Shown piece after piece: positions 15,121-23,533 of a stretch of 26,990 nt of DNA (positions within the stretch are counted from its first letter, which is position 1; each line of letters starts with the position of its first letter). The stretch spans positions 8,556-35,545 of the forward strand of contig JAPLWY010000057.1 of the NCBI GenBank assembly GCA_026396355.1, written 5' to 3'. The notes beneath the pieces were generated by a model. The model was not told the origin of the DNA. It did not search any database and saw nothing but the letters and a program-made list of their open reading frames with translations. A program made the position numbers and the translations under genes. This DNA comes from Microcaldota archaeon (GTDB taxonomy: Archaea; Micrarchaeota; Micrarchaeia; Anstonellales; Anstonellaceae).

Positions 15121-16185
15121 CTACTGCTGCATCCGTTTGCTCATTTCTTCGAAAAATTTCCGTCCGCTTTCCGTTTCCCTGAACCCGATGAGCGCATCCG
15201 CAAGCTGCTGTTTTCCAAGCCCGCGCAGCTCGGCGGCAATCGAGACTAGGGTTTCCGCTTTGGTCAGGGTGGTGTGGATTGTCTCGTTCAGCTCAACTGC
15301 CTGCCCTGCAAAGAATTCAAGCGCCACTACCACTTCCTTTTCGCCCGCTCTTGCCATTTTGAGCAGTCTTGAAGATGCATCATAGCGTATGGTCTGTGCC
15401 GCCCTTATGATGGACTTGAGGCTTACGAGGTTTTCCCTGGCGATTTCATATGCTGTTTTTGGGCAGTCATACGAAACCCCAAGATTTTTTTCCGTTATGG
15501 CAAGATTCTGCCTGATGTCCTTGGCATACACAAAAAACACTTTGGTGTTTTCGTACTCAGGGATATGGTTTTTCCTATACCAATTCCAGTCGAAATCCAG
15601 GTAGGTGTAGGCTCCCGGGAAATTGCTGCTTACTGAAGCCTTGTGGGCTATATGCAGCAGCTTTGCGCGACGCCCGTTGAATAACAAATTGTTTGCGCTT
15701 GGGGCCTGAATGGTATATGACAGGTCTATGATTGCAGTTTCCTTGGAATAGCTGTTGCCCGTGCGGATCCTCTTTGCAACCTCTTTTACATATGTCTCAT
15801 AGTCGAACACCAGGTCCAGCGCGCTGCTGTACGTTGTCAGGAAATGCGCAAGGAAATGGTATATCACATGCTCCATCGGCTGTTTCCTGTTCATTGCTGC
15901 CTCGCCGAGCATTTTTGCCAGGGGCAATGAGAAGTTGTATCTCTGCCATGCCTCATCCGAAAGCTCCTTGGCAAAATCCGGGCTGGCAGCCACTTTTTCA
16001 ACAAAGGCTTTCCCTATGGAGATTTTGCTGTCTGAATACAAAATCCGATTGCAGTGGGGGTCGAATTCCATCCTGCCAGGCGGCAATCCGAAAGCCCTTG
16101 AAACCACGCCGCTGATGTGTGTGCCGACTCTTTCCATGATCAGCTCGTTTTTATGTTTCAGGCTGGGGGTGGTCTGTTTTATCAT
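15121..16185 (-). CDS. protein of unknown function
   Basis: 354 aa from the ATG at 16185; TTAAAAAC about 25-30 nt upstream supports this start over an earlier one. It is soluble, without signal peptide or membrane segment. Visible features: a DPHCNRILYSD segment near residue 40, MEHVIYHFLAHFLTTY near residue 105, and a helical C-terminal half (TAYEIARENLVSLKSIIRAAQTI onward, written here in part) likely to form a helical bundle. The H-x3-H spacing in IYHFLAHF could bind a metal, but no known protease motif is complete. I do not recognise a family. The 257 bases upstream of the lipoprotein separate it from the next gene, so it is probably transcribed alone. Confidence 0.7.
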   Translation of the reverse strand: MIKQTTPSLKHKNELIMERVGTHISGVVSRAFGLPPGRMEFDPHCNRILYSDSKISIGKAFVEKVAASPDFAKELSDEAWQRYNFSLPLAKMLGEAAMNRKQPMEHVIYHFLAHFLTTYSSALDLVFDYETYVKEVAKRIRTGNSYSKETAIIDLSYTIQAPSANNLLFNGRRAKLLHIAHKASVSSNFPGAYTYLDFDWNWYRKNHIPEYENTKVFFVYAKDIRQNLAITEKNLGVSYDCPKTAYEIARENLVSLKSIIRAAQTIRYDASSRLLKMARAGEKEVVVALEFFAGQAVELNETIHTTLTKAETLVSIAAELRGLGKQQLADALIGFRETESGRKFFEEMSKRMQQ

Positions 16186-16308
16186 ATCTTCTTTCCTTAT
16201 TAGAAGAGTTTTTAACACTTATGAATCTGCAAAATCTTATTGCCGAGCTGTCTGTTTCAAAATCAAGGATTAGGATGCAGAAGGAACCGCCTCTGCAGCG
16301 CGAAGCCG

Positions 16309-17421
16309 TCATTTCTGCGCGACAGTTCCGCCAGGCTCAAGGTGCCGTGCATACTCCTGCACCACGAACTTTGTGATGTTGGAATTGAGCGCAACATCTG
16401 CTTTCTGGTGGACTGTCTTTATTTCAGGATTCCAATTTTCGGGCAAAATGCCCCTGTCCGGGCCAGTGTCCACGTAAACAATCCTGACTGGCATTCCCTT
16501 GCTCTTGTCCGCAACCTCTTTCAAATGCTTATTCACTGCATCGACCATTGCTTGCTGCGGGGAATATGGCGGGATGCCGATTATATAGACTGTGCCCCCT
16601 GGCTTGCAGGTTTTTACCGCCTCTTCTGCCAGTTTGTCGAAATTCGCAATAATCTTGCTTTGGTTCCCATTTCCAAGCGCAGCGTTGCAAATGTCATTTA
16701 TCCCGGTGAACAGCACGCACATCTTGAGGCTTCCGCTGGCGTTTTCATTAAACTCGCGCACGCTTTTGAGGGAATTCAATATCGCTTTCCCTCCCAATCC
16801 GACAAGGTACAATCCTCCTATGCTCCTGTAAAGCTTCAGATTCGCCTGGTTCAGCCCCATTCCAACGCAGTAGGAATGCCCAAACACCCCGACTTCGCAG
16901 TCGCGGTCTTCGATCGATATCTTGGTTATCATGCCCCTGTACTTCGTCATGCTGACTTTTGTGCCGGCTTCCTCAGTAGTTTGATCCGACTTGTTGGTTT
17001 TCGGGGCAATCCCCACTGGATAATGGTGCGTTTTAGGAATATTGTCTCCAACAGATTGCACCACATTGGGCAAATTTTTTGATGGCAGGACTTGCGCATT
17101 CGTTTTTTCTGGAAGAGGCGCGACAATGATTGGAACCGGCTTCTCCTTCACATTTTCCTTGAAAAAACCTTCCCCTGTCTTCTCCTCAGAAACTCCCTCC
17201 GCTGCTCCCAGGAACCTGCGCAGCTTTTCAACCGAGTCGAATTCCTTTTTTGTCATGAAGTCGTATGTCTTGCCGTTTTTCAGCTCGGCAATCAGCCTGG
17301 TGCTTGCAATTCCTGAGAACCGGTAGTGGAGTATCTTGATTTCCTTTACCTGGTCCTTCAGCTCAGCTGCCTGCAGCTGCAGCTCTGCCTGGCTCTTCTT
17401 GTACTGCTGGATATCTGCCAT
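16309..17421 (-). CDS. SGNH/GDSL-like hydrolase domain protein
   Basis: 370 aa from the ATG at 17421; the frame extends only two codons further to a TTG. TAATAAAAA about 27 nt upstream fits a leaderless start. The first 40 residues are likely coiled coil (QQYKKSQAELQLQAAELKDQ). A short domain with YDFMTKKEFDSVEKLRRFLG follows, then a Pro-rich linker. The C-terminal 200 residues look like an SGNH fold: CEVGVFGHSYCVGMG at the block I position, FTGINDICNAA as the G-x-N-D block, and VHQKADVALNS near the end. Block I has G-H-S instead of G-D-S, and the usual D-x-x-H end is not clear, so activity is uncertain. Substrate unknown. Confidence 0.65.
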   Translation of the reverse strand: MADIQQYKKSQAELQLQAAELKDQVKEIKILHYRFSGIASTRLIAELKNGKTYDFMTKKEFDSVEKLRRFLGAAEGVSEEKTGEGFFKENVKEKPVPIIVAPLPEKTNAQVLPSKNLPNVVQSVGDNIPKTHHYPVGIAPKTNKSDQTTEEAGTKVSMTKYRGMITKISIEDRDCEVGVFGHSYCVGMGLNQANLKLYRSIGGLYLVGLGGKAILNSLKSVREFNENASGSLKMCVLFTGINDICNAALGNGNQSKIIANFDKLAEEAVKTCKPGGTVYIIGIPPYSPQQAMVDAVNKHLKEVADKSKGMPVRIVYVDTGPDRGILPENWNPEIKTVHQKADVALNSNITKFVVQEYARHLEPGGTVAQK

Positions 17422-17427
17422 AGCCAA

Positions 17428-17622
17428 TTATTCACCAAGAAAGTTTTTATTACTCCCAATCCGCAATCAAAAACAGGCTCTTCTTCTCGGCGACCACAGT
17501 TTAAGGCGACCCTCCGTACGCCGCGGCCCAAGTTCTCATGCCTATCAAGGCAAACCCCTGGCAAATTCCTTCGGTGTGGCACTAAGTTAACATAGGTGTT
17601 ATAAACGCTTCCAGGCACTTTC
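17428..17622. other. divergent promoter region, 195 bp
   Basis: It separates two genes reading away from each other. Each has a TATA box near its start: TTATAAA at 17599-17605 on the plus strand and TAATAAAAA near 17450 on the minus strand. The middle holds a small hairpin (TGCCT/AGGCA, 17540-17555). I see no gene. Confidence 0.5.
17599..17605 (+). promoter_or_regulatory. TATA box of the HAD hydrolase gene
   Basis: TTATAAA lies 18-24 nt before the ATG at 17623, consistent with a leaderless mRNA. Confidence 0.6.
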
Positions 17623-18753
17623 ATGCCGATTCACATGCTTCAGTCAGCCAAACCGCAATCCCGTGCAGGCAGCCTGCAAACCCAAGCTGGCATAGCCAGG
17701 GTGCAAAGGGAATTCGAGGGCTGCCTGGTTGAAAAAAACGTGAAGGGCGCTGTAGCCTGCCTTGAGAATGGAAGGAAACATCTCCCGGAAGAATCCATCC
17801 GCCACCTGTCCATGGTGCTGGTCTGCTTTTGCCGCCTCGTCAGCCTGCCTTACCTGGAATATTTCGAAGAGACGGGCAAGCCGCTGCGCCAGGCGCTTGT
17901 CGGGGAAATGTTCCGCGCAGCCAAAACGCCAGATTCGCATCCAGGCGTTCTTGAGTCGGTTTTTTCATCAATGGAAGAGATAGATTCTGATTCTTCCAAG
18001 TATGCGCAGCTGCGCCTCGCGCTTGACGAATGCCTGCGCAATGAGGCGGCTTTCCCCATTCTTGTGGGCTCCATGAAGGAGAACGGCTTTCCCTTCAGGA
18101 TAATCAGCCCGATTGCCAGCAGCCAGGCCTTCAGGGCGCTGATATTCGACTTTGACGGAGTGATTGTGGACACCGAAACTCTGCGCTGGAAAAGTTTCCT
18201 GCCGCTTTTCCAGTCCAGGGGCATCTGCATAAGCGAGCAGCAGTGGAGGCGCGAATTCTCAGGCCGCCACAGCAGGGAAATAATCGCGCAAGTTATAGGT
18301 GGGGGAAACAGGGAAAAGCTTGAGCAATTCGAGCATGACCGGAAAGCAAGGTACCTGGAGCTTTGCAGGCACGGCAAAATCTCCCCAATCCCGGGCGCCA
18401 TCGAGTTCATACAGAAAATCCGGGACGCAGGGCTGGAAGTCGCAATCGCCTCAAGCGGGGACAGCCGCTGGATATACGATATACTCAAAAAGCTCAATTT
18501 CGAGGACCTGTTCCGCGTCATAGTCGGGCATGACACCGTCAAGGCAAGAAAGCCAAATCCCGCGGTCTACCTGAATGCCGCATCTGCGCTCGGGCTGGAC
18601 AAGTCATTGTGCCTAGGGGTGGAAGATTCCAGCACAGGTATCGAGGCGCTTACTCTGGCAAACATGAAATTGATAGTCATAAACCCGGATAAAATAACCA
18701 CGGTGCACCCGATTGTTCCTGATTTTTTTGAAGCGCTGAACCGCCTGCGATGA
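17623..18753 (+). CDS. HAD hydrolase, beta-phosphoglucomutase-like, with extra N-terminal domain
   Basis: 376 aa. The C-terminal 205 residues are a complete HAD phosphatase or phosphomutase of the PGMB type. Motif I is FDFDGVIVDTE (about residue 175; nucleophile and acid/base Asp). Motif II is EVAIASSGDS. Motif III is KARKPNP. Motif IV is LGVEDSSTGIEAL. A cap domain lies between motifs I and II. The first 170 residues are helical (FEGCLVEKNVKGAVACLENG) and not part of this fold; I do not recognise them. Family members move or remove phosphate on small sugars. The ATG at 17623 is favoured by the TATA spacing; an in-frame ATG at 17635 is possible. Confidence 0.85.
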   Translation: MPIHMLQSAKPQSRAGSLQTQAGIARVQREFEGCLVEKNVKGAVACLENGRKHLPEESIRHLSMVLVCFCRLVSLPYLEYFEETGKPLRQALVGEMFRAAKTPDSHPGVLESVFSSMEEIDSDSSKYAQLRLALDECLRNEAAFPILVGSMKENGFPFRIISPIASSQAFRALIFDFDGVIVDTETLRWKSFLPLFQSRGICISEQQWRREFSGRHSREIIAQVIGGGNREKLEQFEHDRKARYLELCRHGKISPIPGAIEFIQKIRDAGLEVAIASSGDSRWIYDILKKLNFEDLFRVIVGHDTVKARKPNPAVYLNAASALGLDKSLCLGVEDSSTGIEALTLANMKLIVINPDKITTVHPIVPDFFEALNRLR

Positions 18754-18890
18754 TGCTCTTGCTAGCCGGGCTTCCCGGTATTGACGGTTGGCGGCATTTC
18801 TTTGAATAGGTTTCAAAGAGGCTGGAAAATTAGACGCCTTTTCCGCCCAAAGCATCGGTTTTTTACATTTCCGTAGCTAGAACTTGGAAT

Positions 18891-20457
18891 ATGGCAATGG
18901 ACGAAACCGATGCGGCGCTTGAGAAAGCATGGCAAAGCACCTGCAGGGTGCTTTTTGGCGAGGAGCTGGGCGCGCTTCCGCTTTACAGCGCCTGGCTTTC
19001 CGAGCTTGTGGACCTGCCCGTAGTGCGCAAATCCACTCTCTCTGGAAAAGACGTGGCATATTCCACCAAGGACTACTCTCCAAAGTCAAAATCAATGGGT
19101 CTGGATGAAGTTGACTTCAACAAGAAATTCCCTCCGCTCTCCATAAACCAAATCAAGGACGTGGAAAGCATAATTGCAGCGATACAGGACAGGGTATACT
19201 ACACTGGCAGCATGGTTTTAGGCAATTCGAAATTCGTGAAGAACTGCTCCAACATAAACGACAGCTTCTACATGCAGTCCGCCACGCTTTCAGGGAACGA
19301 CAAGTACATGGCTTACTGCACGCTTGCGCGGCTTGACAGCTACGGGTTCGGGGGCAATGCATTTTCCCAGTGCGAGTTCTGCCTGAAATGCCACGAGCTT
19401 ACCCGCGTGAAGCGGTCATTTGAGCTTTGGATGAGCCAGGACAGCCTATTACTCGCACGGGCTGAAAAACTGCTCAAGCTGCATGTTCTCCTTCAATCTC
19501 CAGAACAAAAAATTCTGTATCGGGAACGTGGAACTTTCTCCTGAAAAATACAAGGAACTGCGGGCAAAGCTCATTTCTGAAATGGCTGGGATGGCAAAGC
19601 AGGACAAGCGCCTGCCCTCGCTTCTTGAAATAATCGGGAAGGAGAAGGCAATCGCCCCCAAAATTGCGCTGGGCAATGCAGCGCGCGCGCAGCCAGGCGA
19701 CAAAACAAAAATAGAAACAGCCTTCGCCTCCACAATGCAAATAATTCTTGGGAAAAAACCATCAAAAGGCATTGACGCATATGGCGGCTGGCTAGTGAAG
19801 CACACGCGCGGTTTTGACAAATGCAAGTCAGCCTCAAACGGAAAGGAAATCTGCCTTGCGCATTACGGCAACTACTGTGACCTCCCGAAAAACCGCCTGC
19901 TCACCCTGGAGGAAGCGCAGGCATTCGGGCAAACAGCGAAAATTTCCCAAAGCGACCTGGAAGGCTTCAGCCTCAAAACAGCAGGCGCGAAAATAAGCAA
20001 GATAGCATTCTTCAACTCGGATATTTCTGACGGGAACAACTCAAATGACATTGAATGCACAATAAACATTGATGCGGTGAACTGCTACCGCGCAGTGTGC
20101 AGCGTCTATTCCAAATCCGTTGCATATTCATTCTGGCCGCGGACCTGCGAGCACATATTCGGCTGCGACACGATTTTCGACTCCAGCTTCTGCGTGAACT
20201 GCTACCGCTCGGTGAAGCTCACCCGCTGCCTGGAAATGGACAGCTGCAACGGATGCTCTGACTCGCTCTTCTGCCACAACTGCGAGAACCTGCAGAACTG
20301 CATGTTCTGCTTCAACGCCAAGAACAAGAGCTATGCAATCGGGAATGTTGAGATGGGGCGCGAGGCGTACTTGCAGGCAAAGAAAGCAATCATGGAGCGG
20401 CTCGCAGGGCAGCTTGACAAGGGCGGAAAACTGGAATTCGACATTTTCGCGCTTTGA
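18891..20457 (+). CDS. Cys-rich solenoid protein, A+B fusion, frameshifted in module A
   Basis: Two overlapping frames form one family member. The first (from the ATG at 18891, MAMDETDAALEKAWQSTCRV) carries module A up to FELWMSQDS and ends in unrelated residues at 19544. The second resumes with YYSHGLKNCSSCMFSFN near 19449 and runs through module B to 20457. Intact paralogues have five residues (of the form N-C-S-D-V) between Gln and Tyr-Tyr. Here only seven bases remain, so about eight bases are missing. Module B ends with DIFAL instead of the usual IYSIGAKK. TTTTTTACAT (near 18859) may be its TATA box. It lies 12 kb from the main array. Confidence 0.8.
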
Positions 20458-20498
20458 ACGGTTAGGTTTGCAGCATGGCTCTCCAGTTGCCATAATGC

Positions 20499-20506
20499 AT
20501 ATAAAT
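20499..20506 (+). promoter_or_regulatory. TATA box of the pilin-like gene
   Basis: ATATAAAT, 31-38 nt before the ATG at 20537. Confidence 0.6.
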
Positions 20507-20536
20507 GCACACTGGGTAGCCTATACAGGTGATTCA

Positions 20537-21007
20537 ATGGTTTCAAGAAAGGGTCAGGCAGCGCTTGACTTCCTGATGACGTACGGATGGGCAATCGCAC
20601 TTGTTGTGATAATTGCCGCAGTCCTGTTCGCCCTCGGGGTATTCGACACGAGCAACTTCATAGGAAGCAAGGCATCCGGCTTTTCCGGCGTGGCAGTCAC
20701 TGCATGGAAGCTTGAGCCTGTCGCGGGCGCGTTCACCATGAAGGTGGCAAACCAGGTGGGCCAGCCGATAAAAATCACGAGCATCAACGTGTCTATCGGG
20801 CAGAACAGCGTTGTCATGAGCAATGTGTCCACGTCTACTCTTACTGTGGGCGAAACATCTGGCACGCTCACCAGTAGTGCGCCACACTTTGGTGCACAGA
20901 CGTCTGGCAGCAGCTACACTGCAAAAGTGGTAATTGCCTACAATGACACCAATTCAGGCTTTACATACACCACTGCAGGAACGCTGACTGGGAAAGTCTC
21001 CTCTTAA
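20537..21007 (+). CDS. pilin-like protein with class III signal peptide
   Basis: 156 aa. It starts RKGQAALDFLMTYGWAIALV, the archaeal class III (type IV pilin-like) signal: short positive start, a cleavage site before Gln, then a hydrophobic helix. A prepilin peptidase would cut at Gly-Gln and leave the helix for assembly into a filament or anchoring. The remaining 110 residues are Thr/Ser/Val-rich beta sequence typical of surface pilins. The ATG at 20537 has AGGTGA four bases upstream. No pilus assembly ATPase or membrane platform gene is in the window. Confidence 0.88.
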   Translation: MVSRKGQAALDFLMTYGWAIALVVIIAAVLFALGVFDTSNFIGSKASGFSGVAVTAWKLEPVAGAFTMKVANQVGQPIKITSINVSIGQNSVVMSNVSTSTLTVGETSGTLTSSAPHFGAQTSGSSYTAKVVIAYNDTNSGFTYTTAGTLTGKVSS

Positions 21008-21010
21008 GGG

Positions 21011-21034
21011 GCTTTTCCGTTTTCTTTCTTTTTT
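21011..21034 (+). terminator. T-rich terminator after the pilin gene
   Basis: Several runs of T (TTTTCC, TTTTC, TTTC, TTTTTT) directly follow the stop codon, the usual archaeal terminator form. Confidence 0.55.
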
Positions 21035-21129
21035 ATGCTCTTAGCTTCAGCGCCAGCTTGCTATCTACAAAATAACCCTGCGGCAAATGCACCTCTCCAG
21101 TCTCCTTGCAATTCGCGCGCAAAGGCGCG

Positions 21130-21228
21130 TCACAGCGTGAACTTCGCAATGCCTATGACCAGTATTGCAGCAGCCAGTATCAGCGCAATGTCCCTGTCCT
21201 CGATTCCCGGATTCTTCTGTTTTTTCAC
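21130..21228 (-). CDS. small single-TM protein, start uncertain
   Basis: From the GTG at 21228 it encodes 32 residues: a charged start (VKKQKNPGIEDRD) and one hydrophobic helix (IALILAAAILVIGIAKFTL). The frame stays open upstream (SAKALLELIG) toward the TATA box TATATAAG (21283-21293). The ATG best placed for that promoter (21262) is in another frame, so a short deletion may have broken the start. The charged-then-hydrophobic pattern is hard to explain by chance, but no homologue is known to me. Confidence 0.4.
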   Translation of the reverse strand: MKKQKNPGIEDRDIALILAAAILVIGIAKFTL

Positions 21229-21399
21229 GCCAATCAGCTCCAGGAGAGCTTTCGCGCTCCATGGATTAGGCTGGCAAATTCGCTTATATATGGTTTTCCC
21301 AGAATTGGCTCCAACTAACCCCCAAATCCCCCCAGTTTTTCATCCATTTTGGCGCTTTGGGGGCAGATGCGGGATTGCGGCAAGCAATGCGCGTTTAAT
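21229..21399. other. intergenic stretch with promoter of the small TM protein
   Basis: It contains the minus-strand TATATAAG at 21283-21293. Apart from that and the possible upstream extension of the small ORF, I see nothing. Confidence 0.35.
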
Positions 21400-22098
21400 C
21401 TAGTCCGGCATTTTTGCTTTTGTCAGTTCAGCTATTTCATTGGCGCATTGGAACTCAAGGCCAGCGTATTCCGAATTCGAAACGTTTGCAATCTGAGCCA
21501 GGGGTTTCTGCTTCAGGTTCGTTTTCATGTATGCATACATGCCTGGGTAGCACTTGAGGGTTTCCATAATGGCAAGCGCTGCCGTGCCTTCCTCTTGGGT
21601 TGCAGACCCGCCCGCCCACATCGATGCCTTGGTAGTTGATTTTGCATCGAAAACCAGGAGTTTGTCATCAGGCAGGGAGACTGCGCTTGCGCGGACCGTC
21701 CTGTTCTTGTCCACAACCATCACAAGCTGGGCTCCGCGCGACGAAACTTTGGTGGCGAAGCTTCCGTTGGCTGAAACTAGCGAGCTGAGTTTAAAAAAAG
21801 AAACCACTGTCAAGTTTTCCCCGCCGATTTCATCAAGATTCACGTAGCCGTCTCTCGTCTTGGCCAGGCTGTTTGGAGTCTGCATTACTTCTGGCTTGGC
21901 CTGTTGCGCCGGAGATGTTATGGCTGGTTCCTGGACAGGCGGCGCCTGCTTCGAAAGGGTATGTGCCTGTGCTGAAGGGAATGGCGCCTCACTCTCGTTT
22001 TGTTTCCTTGCATTATCCGCAGATGGCGCGCCAATGCAGCCAAAAATAAGGAATGCCAACACTGCAAAAGATACAAACGCTATCGCAAATCTCACCAT
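21400..22098 (-). CDS. lipoprotein of unknown function
   Basis: 232 aa from the ATG at 22098, which has GAGGTGGA just upstream; an earlier start at 22125 lacks this. The N-terminus is a signal peptide ending in a lipobox (FLIFGC), so the protein is probably anchored outside the cell. A Pro/Ala/Gln-rich spacer of about 60 residues follows. The folded part begins near residue 85 (YVNLDEIGGENLTVVSFFKL) and includes QLVMVVDKNRTVRASAV. No family is recognised. It lies 34 bp downstream of the LysE/GAP-like gene on the same strand and is probably cotranscribed. Confidence 0.75.
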   Translation of the reverse strand: MVRFAIAFVSFAVLAFLIFGCIGAPSADNARKQNESEAPFPSAQAHTLSKQAPPVQEPAITSPAQQAKPEVMQTPNSLAKTRDGYVNLDEIGGENLTVVSFFKLSSLVSANGSFATKVSSRGAQLVMVVDKNRTVRASAVSLPDDKLLVFDAKSTTKASMWAGGSATQEEGTAALAIMETLKCYPGMYAYMKTNLKQKPLAQIANVSNSEYAGLEFQCANEIAELTKAKMPD

Positions 22099-22132
22099 TC
22101 CGTCCACCTCTAATTCTTGTTTCAAATCGGCG

Positions 22133-22777
22133 TCAAGTCCACCTTGTTATCTCGTATATGCCAAACAGGATGAATATCGCGCCCACAACGTACTTGCCAT
22201 ACCTGTTCATGGCATTTCCCACTGGCAGCAGCACTTTTTGCGAGGCTTGCGGCGCAATCAAATAGGCTGCAATCGGAGCAAGAGCAGGCAGGAGGAAGAA
22301 AAAGTCGCAAAAGCCAAGAAGCTCCAGCTTTGGCATTGTGGCAATGCTTGAGTTGAATATTTCGCGGATTGCTGCCAAGTTGAGCAGTACTGCATCAAAA
22401 TTTGTGAGATTGCCAACAAAGCCAATGAAAAACCATTTTGCATGGTGGCGCATTCCCTTTCCCGCAGTCTGAATCTCTTTTTTCTCAGACGGCTTTTCAA
22501 GCAGAATTTTTGCGCCAAATAATAGGAACAGTACGCCCACTGCCAAATCAATCACTGTCGGGGGCCGTCCCATACCCTCTGCCACCTTGTCGTCATTGGC
22601 TGCAATCGACATGCCTACTGCCGCAAGAATCAGCGCTACCACCAATCCGCCTGCAAGGAACGCAAGCGCGCTTCCGAAGTTTTTCCTTGAAAGGAGCGCA
22701 ATCGAAACACCAAGTATCACTGGGGACGCGGCTGATGCGATTGCAAGCGGGAGTATTTTTGCGAATGTTTCAAGCAT
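22133..22777 (-). CDS. LysE/GAP-type membrane transporter-like protein
   Basis: 214 aa with about six hydrophobic helices. The N-terminal helix reads ILPLAIASAASPVILGVSIA, with a small, Pro-containing motif in the first helix. The second pair is FGSALAFLAGGLVVALILAA and VIDLAVGVLFLLFGAKILL. A polar loop (EKPSEKKEIQTAGKG) separates the two halves. The second half includes WFFIGFVGNLTNFDAVLLN and a last helix ending at YEITRW. This layout fits the LysE/GAP-like exporter superfamily. The substrate is not evident. The ATG at 22777 is preceded by AAGAGGT. The upstream A/T-rich block may serve both as its promoter and as terminator for the previous gene. Confidence 0.72.
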   Translation of the reverse strand: MLETFAKILPLAIASAASPVILGVSIALLSRKNFGSALAFLAGGLVVALILAAVGMSIAANDDKVAEGMGRPPTVIDLAVGVLFLLFGAKILLEKPSEKKEIQTAGKGMRHHAKWFFIGFVGNLTNFDAVLLNLAAIREIFNSSIATMPKLELLGFCDFFFLLPALAPIAAYLIAPQASQKVLLPVGNAMNRYGKYVVGAIFILFGIYEITRWT

Positions 22778-22796
22778 GCCAAATTACCTCTTTTCA

Positions 22797-22833
22797 ATTA
22801 AAAAAATAAAAGAAAATAAAGAAAAAAAAGAAG
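22797..22833 (-). terminator. long T-rich terminator between two membrane-protein genes
   Basis: The minus strand is almost pure T with scattered A and C over about 35 nt, immediately after the stop of the gene at 22859. It may also contain the TATA element for the gene at 22777. Confidence 0.55.
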
Positions 22834-22858
22834 AGCCTGTGTGCGTTTGCACAAAGAC

Positions 22859-23257
22859 CTAGCGCTTCTTTCCGGTTGCTGCAGTTTTTCCTTCGCAGCA
22901 GGACATTCCGCCTTCTTTCTTGTATATCCATACTCCGATGATTATCATCAGCACGGAGAACAGGAATCCCGGCGCGGCAAGCCCGATCAAAGCCAGCGTC
23001 CAGCCGATCAGCACCAGCACCACTTCAGAGCTGTTCCTGGCATTCTCAAACAGCGAAATCGCGGCGTCGGCGTATTGCTGCACTTGCGCAGTCTGCGCCA
23101 TTGTTCCGATTACCGGGATTTCCGCCACCTTCGCAGAGTATTCCTTCACCTTGGCTGCGATATTTTCCGCACTGGAATAGTAGCCAGAATGCGTTATATC
23201 ATACGTTTCCTGCGCATAGGGCTGCGCAGTCTTAATCGTGCTCTCGTATGGTGCCAT
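22859..23257 (-). CDS. small membrane protein, probably missing its true N-terminus by frameshift
   Basis: 132 aa as an open frame from the ATG at 23257: a polar helical region of about 75 residues (YSSAENIAAKVKEYSAKVAE), two adjacent hydrophobic helices (VVLVLIGWTLALIGL and FLFSVLMIIIGVWIY), then a short tail with C-C and Lys. The promoter (TATAA at 23336-23343) and a GAGGTG ribosome site point instead to the ATG at 23301. That start reads MGKFYLGIFVGFFRA, a plausible extra hydrophobic start, but in another frame. A one-base shift near 23258 would join them. No family is recognised. Confidence 0.6.
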   Translation of the reverse strand: MAPYESTIKTAQPYAQETYDITHSGYYSSAENIAAKVKEYSAKVAEIPVIGTMAQTAQVQQYADAAISLFENARNSSEVVLVLIGWTLALIGLAAPGFLFSVLMIIIGVWIYKKEGGMSCCEGKTAATGKKR

Positions 23258-23301
23258 GCTCTGAAGAACCCGACAAATATTCCCAGATAAAACTTACCCA
23301 T

Positions 23302-23533
23302 CAAATACACCTCACTCCCGTATTCGAAGCTTTGGTTATAAAACTTATTGGTCTTCTTGCGCAAGAGAAGCGCGCAAACTTTCAAATATCATTAAATAAG
23401 AATGCAATCACAATCAGCTTTGCGCGAATGAGGACAAGTGGATTCGATGAGCCCGTGCAAGGCTGGACACTTTGCCCTGCGGTGATTTCAAATTTTATTC
23501 TGACGCGCTAAAAACAAGCGGCAGCCTCTGCAC
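23302..23533. other. 232-bp intergenic region
   Basis: It contains the minus-strand TATA box at 23336-23343 with GAGGTG near 23309-23314. From about 23390 to 23533 I see no gene, repeat or strong hairpin. Confidence 0.5.
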
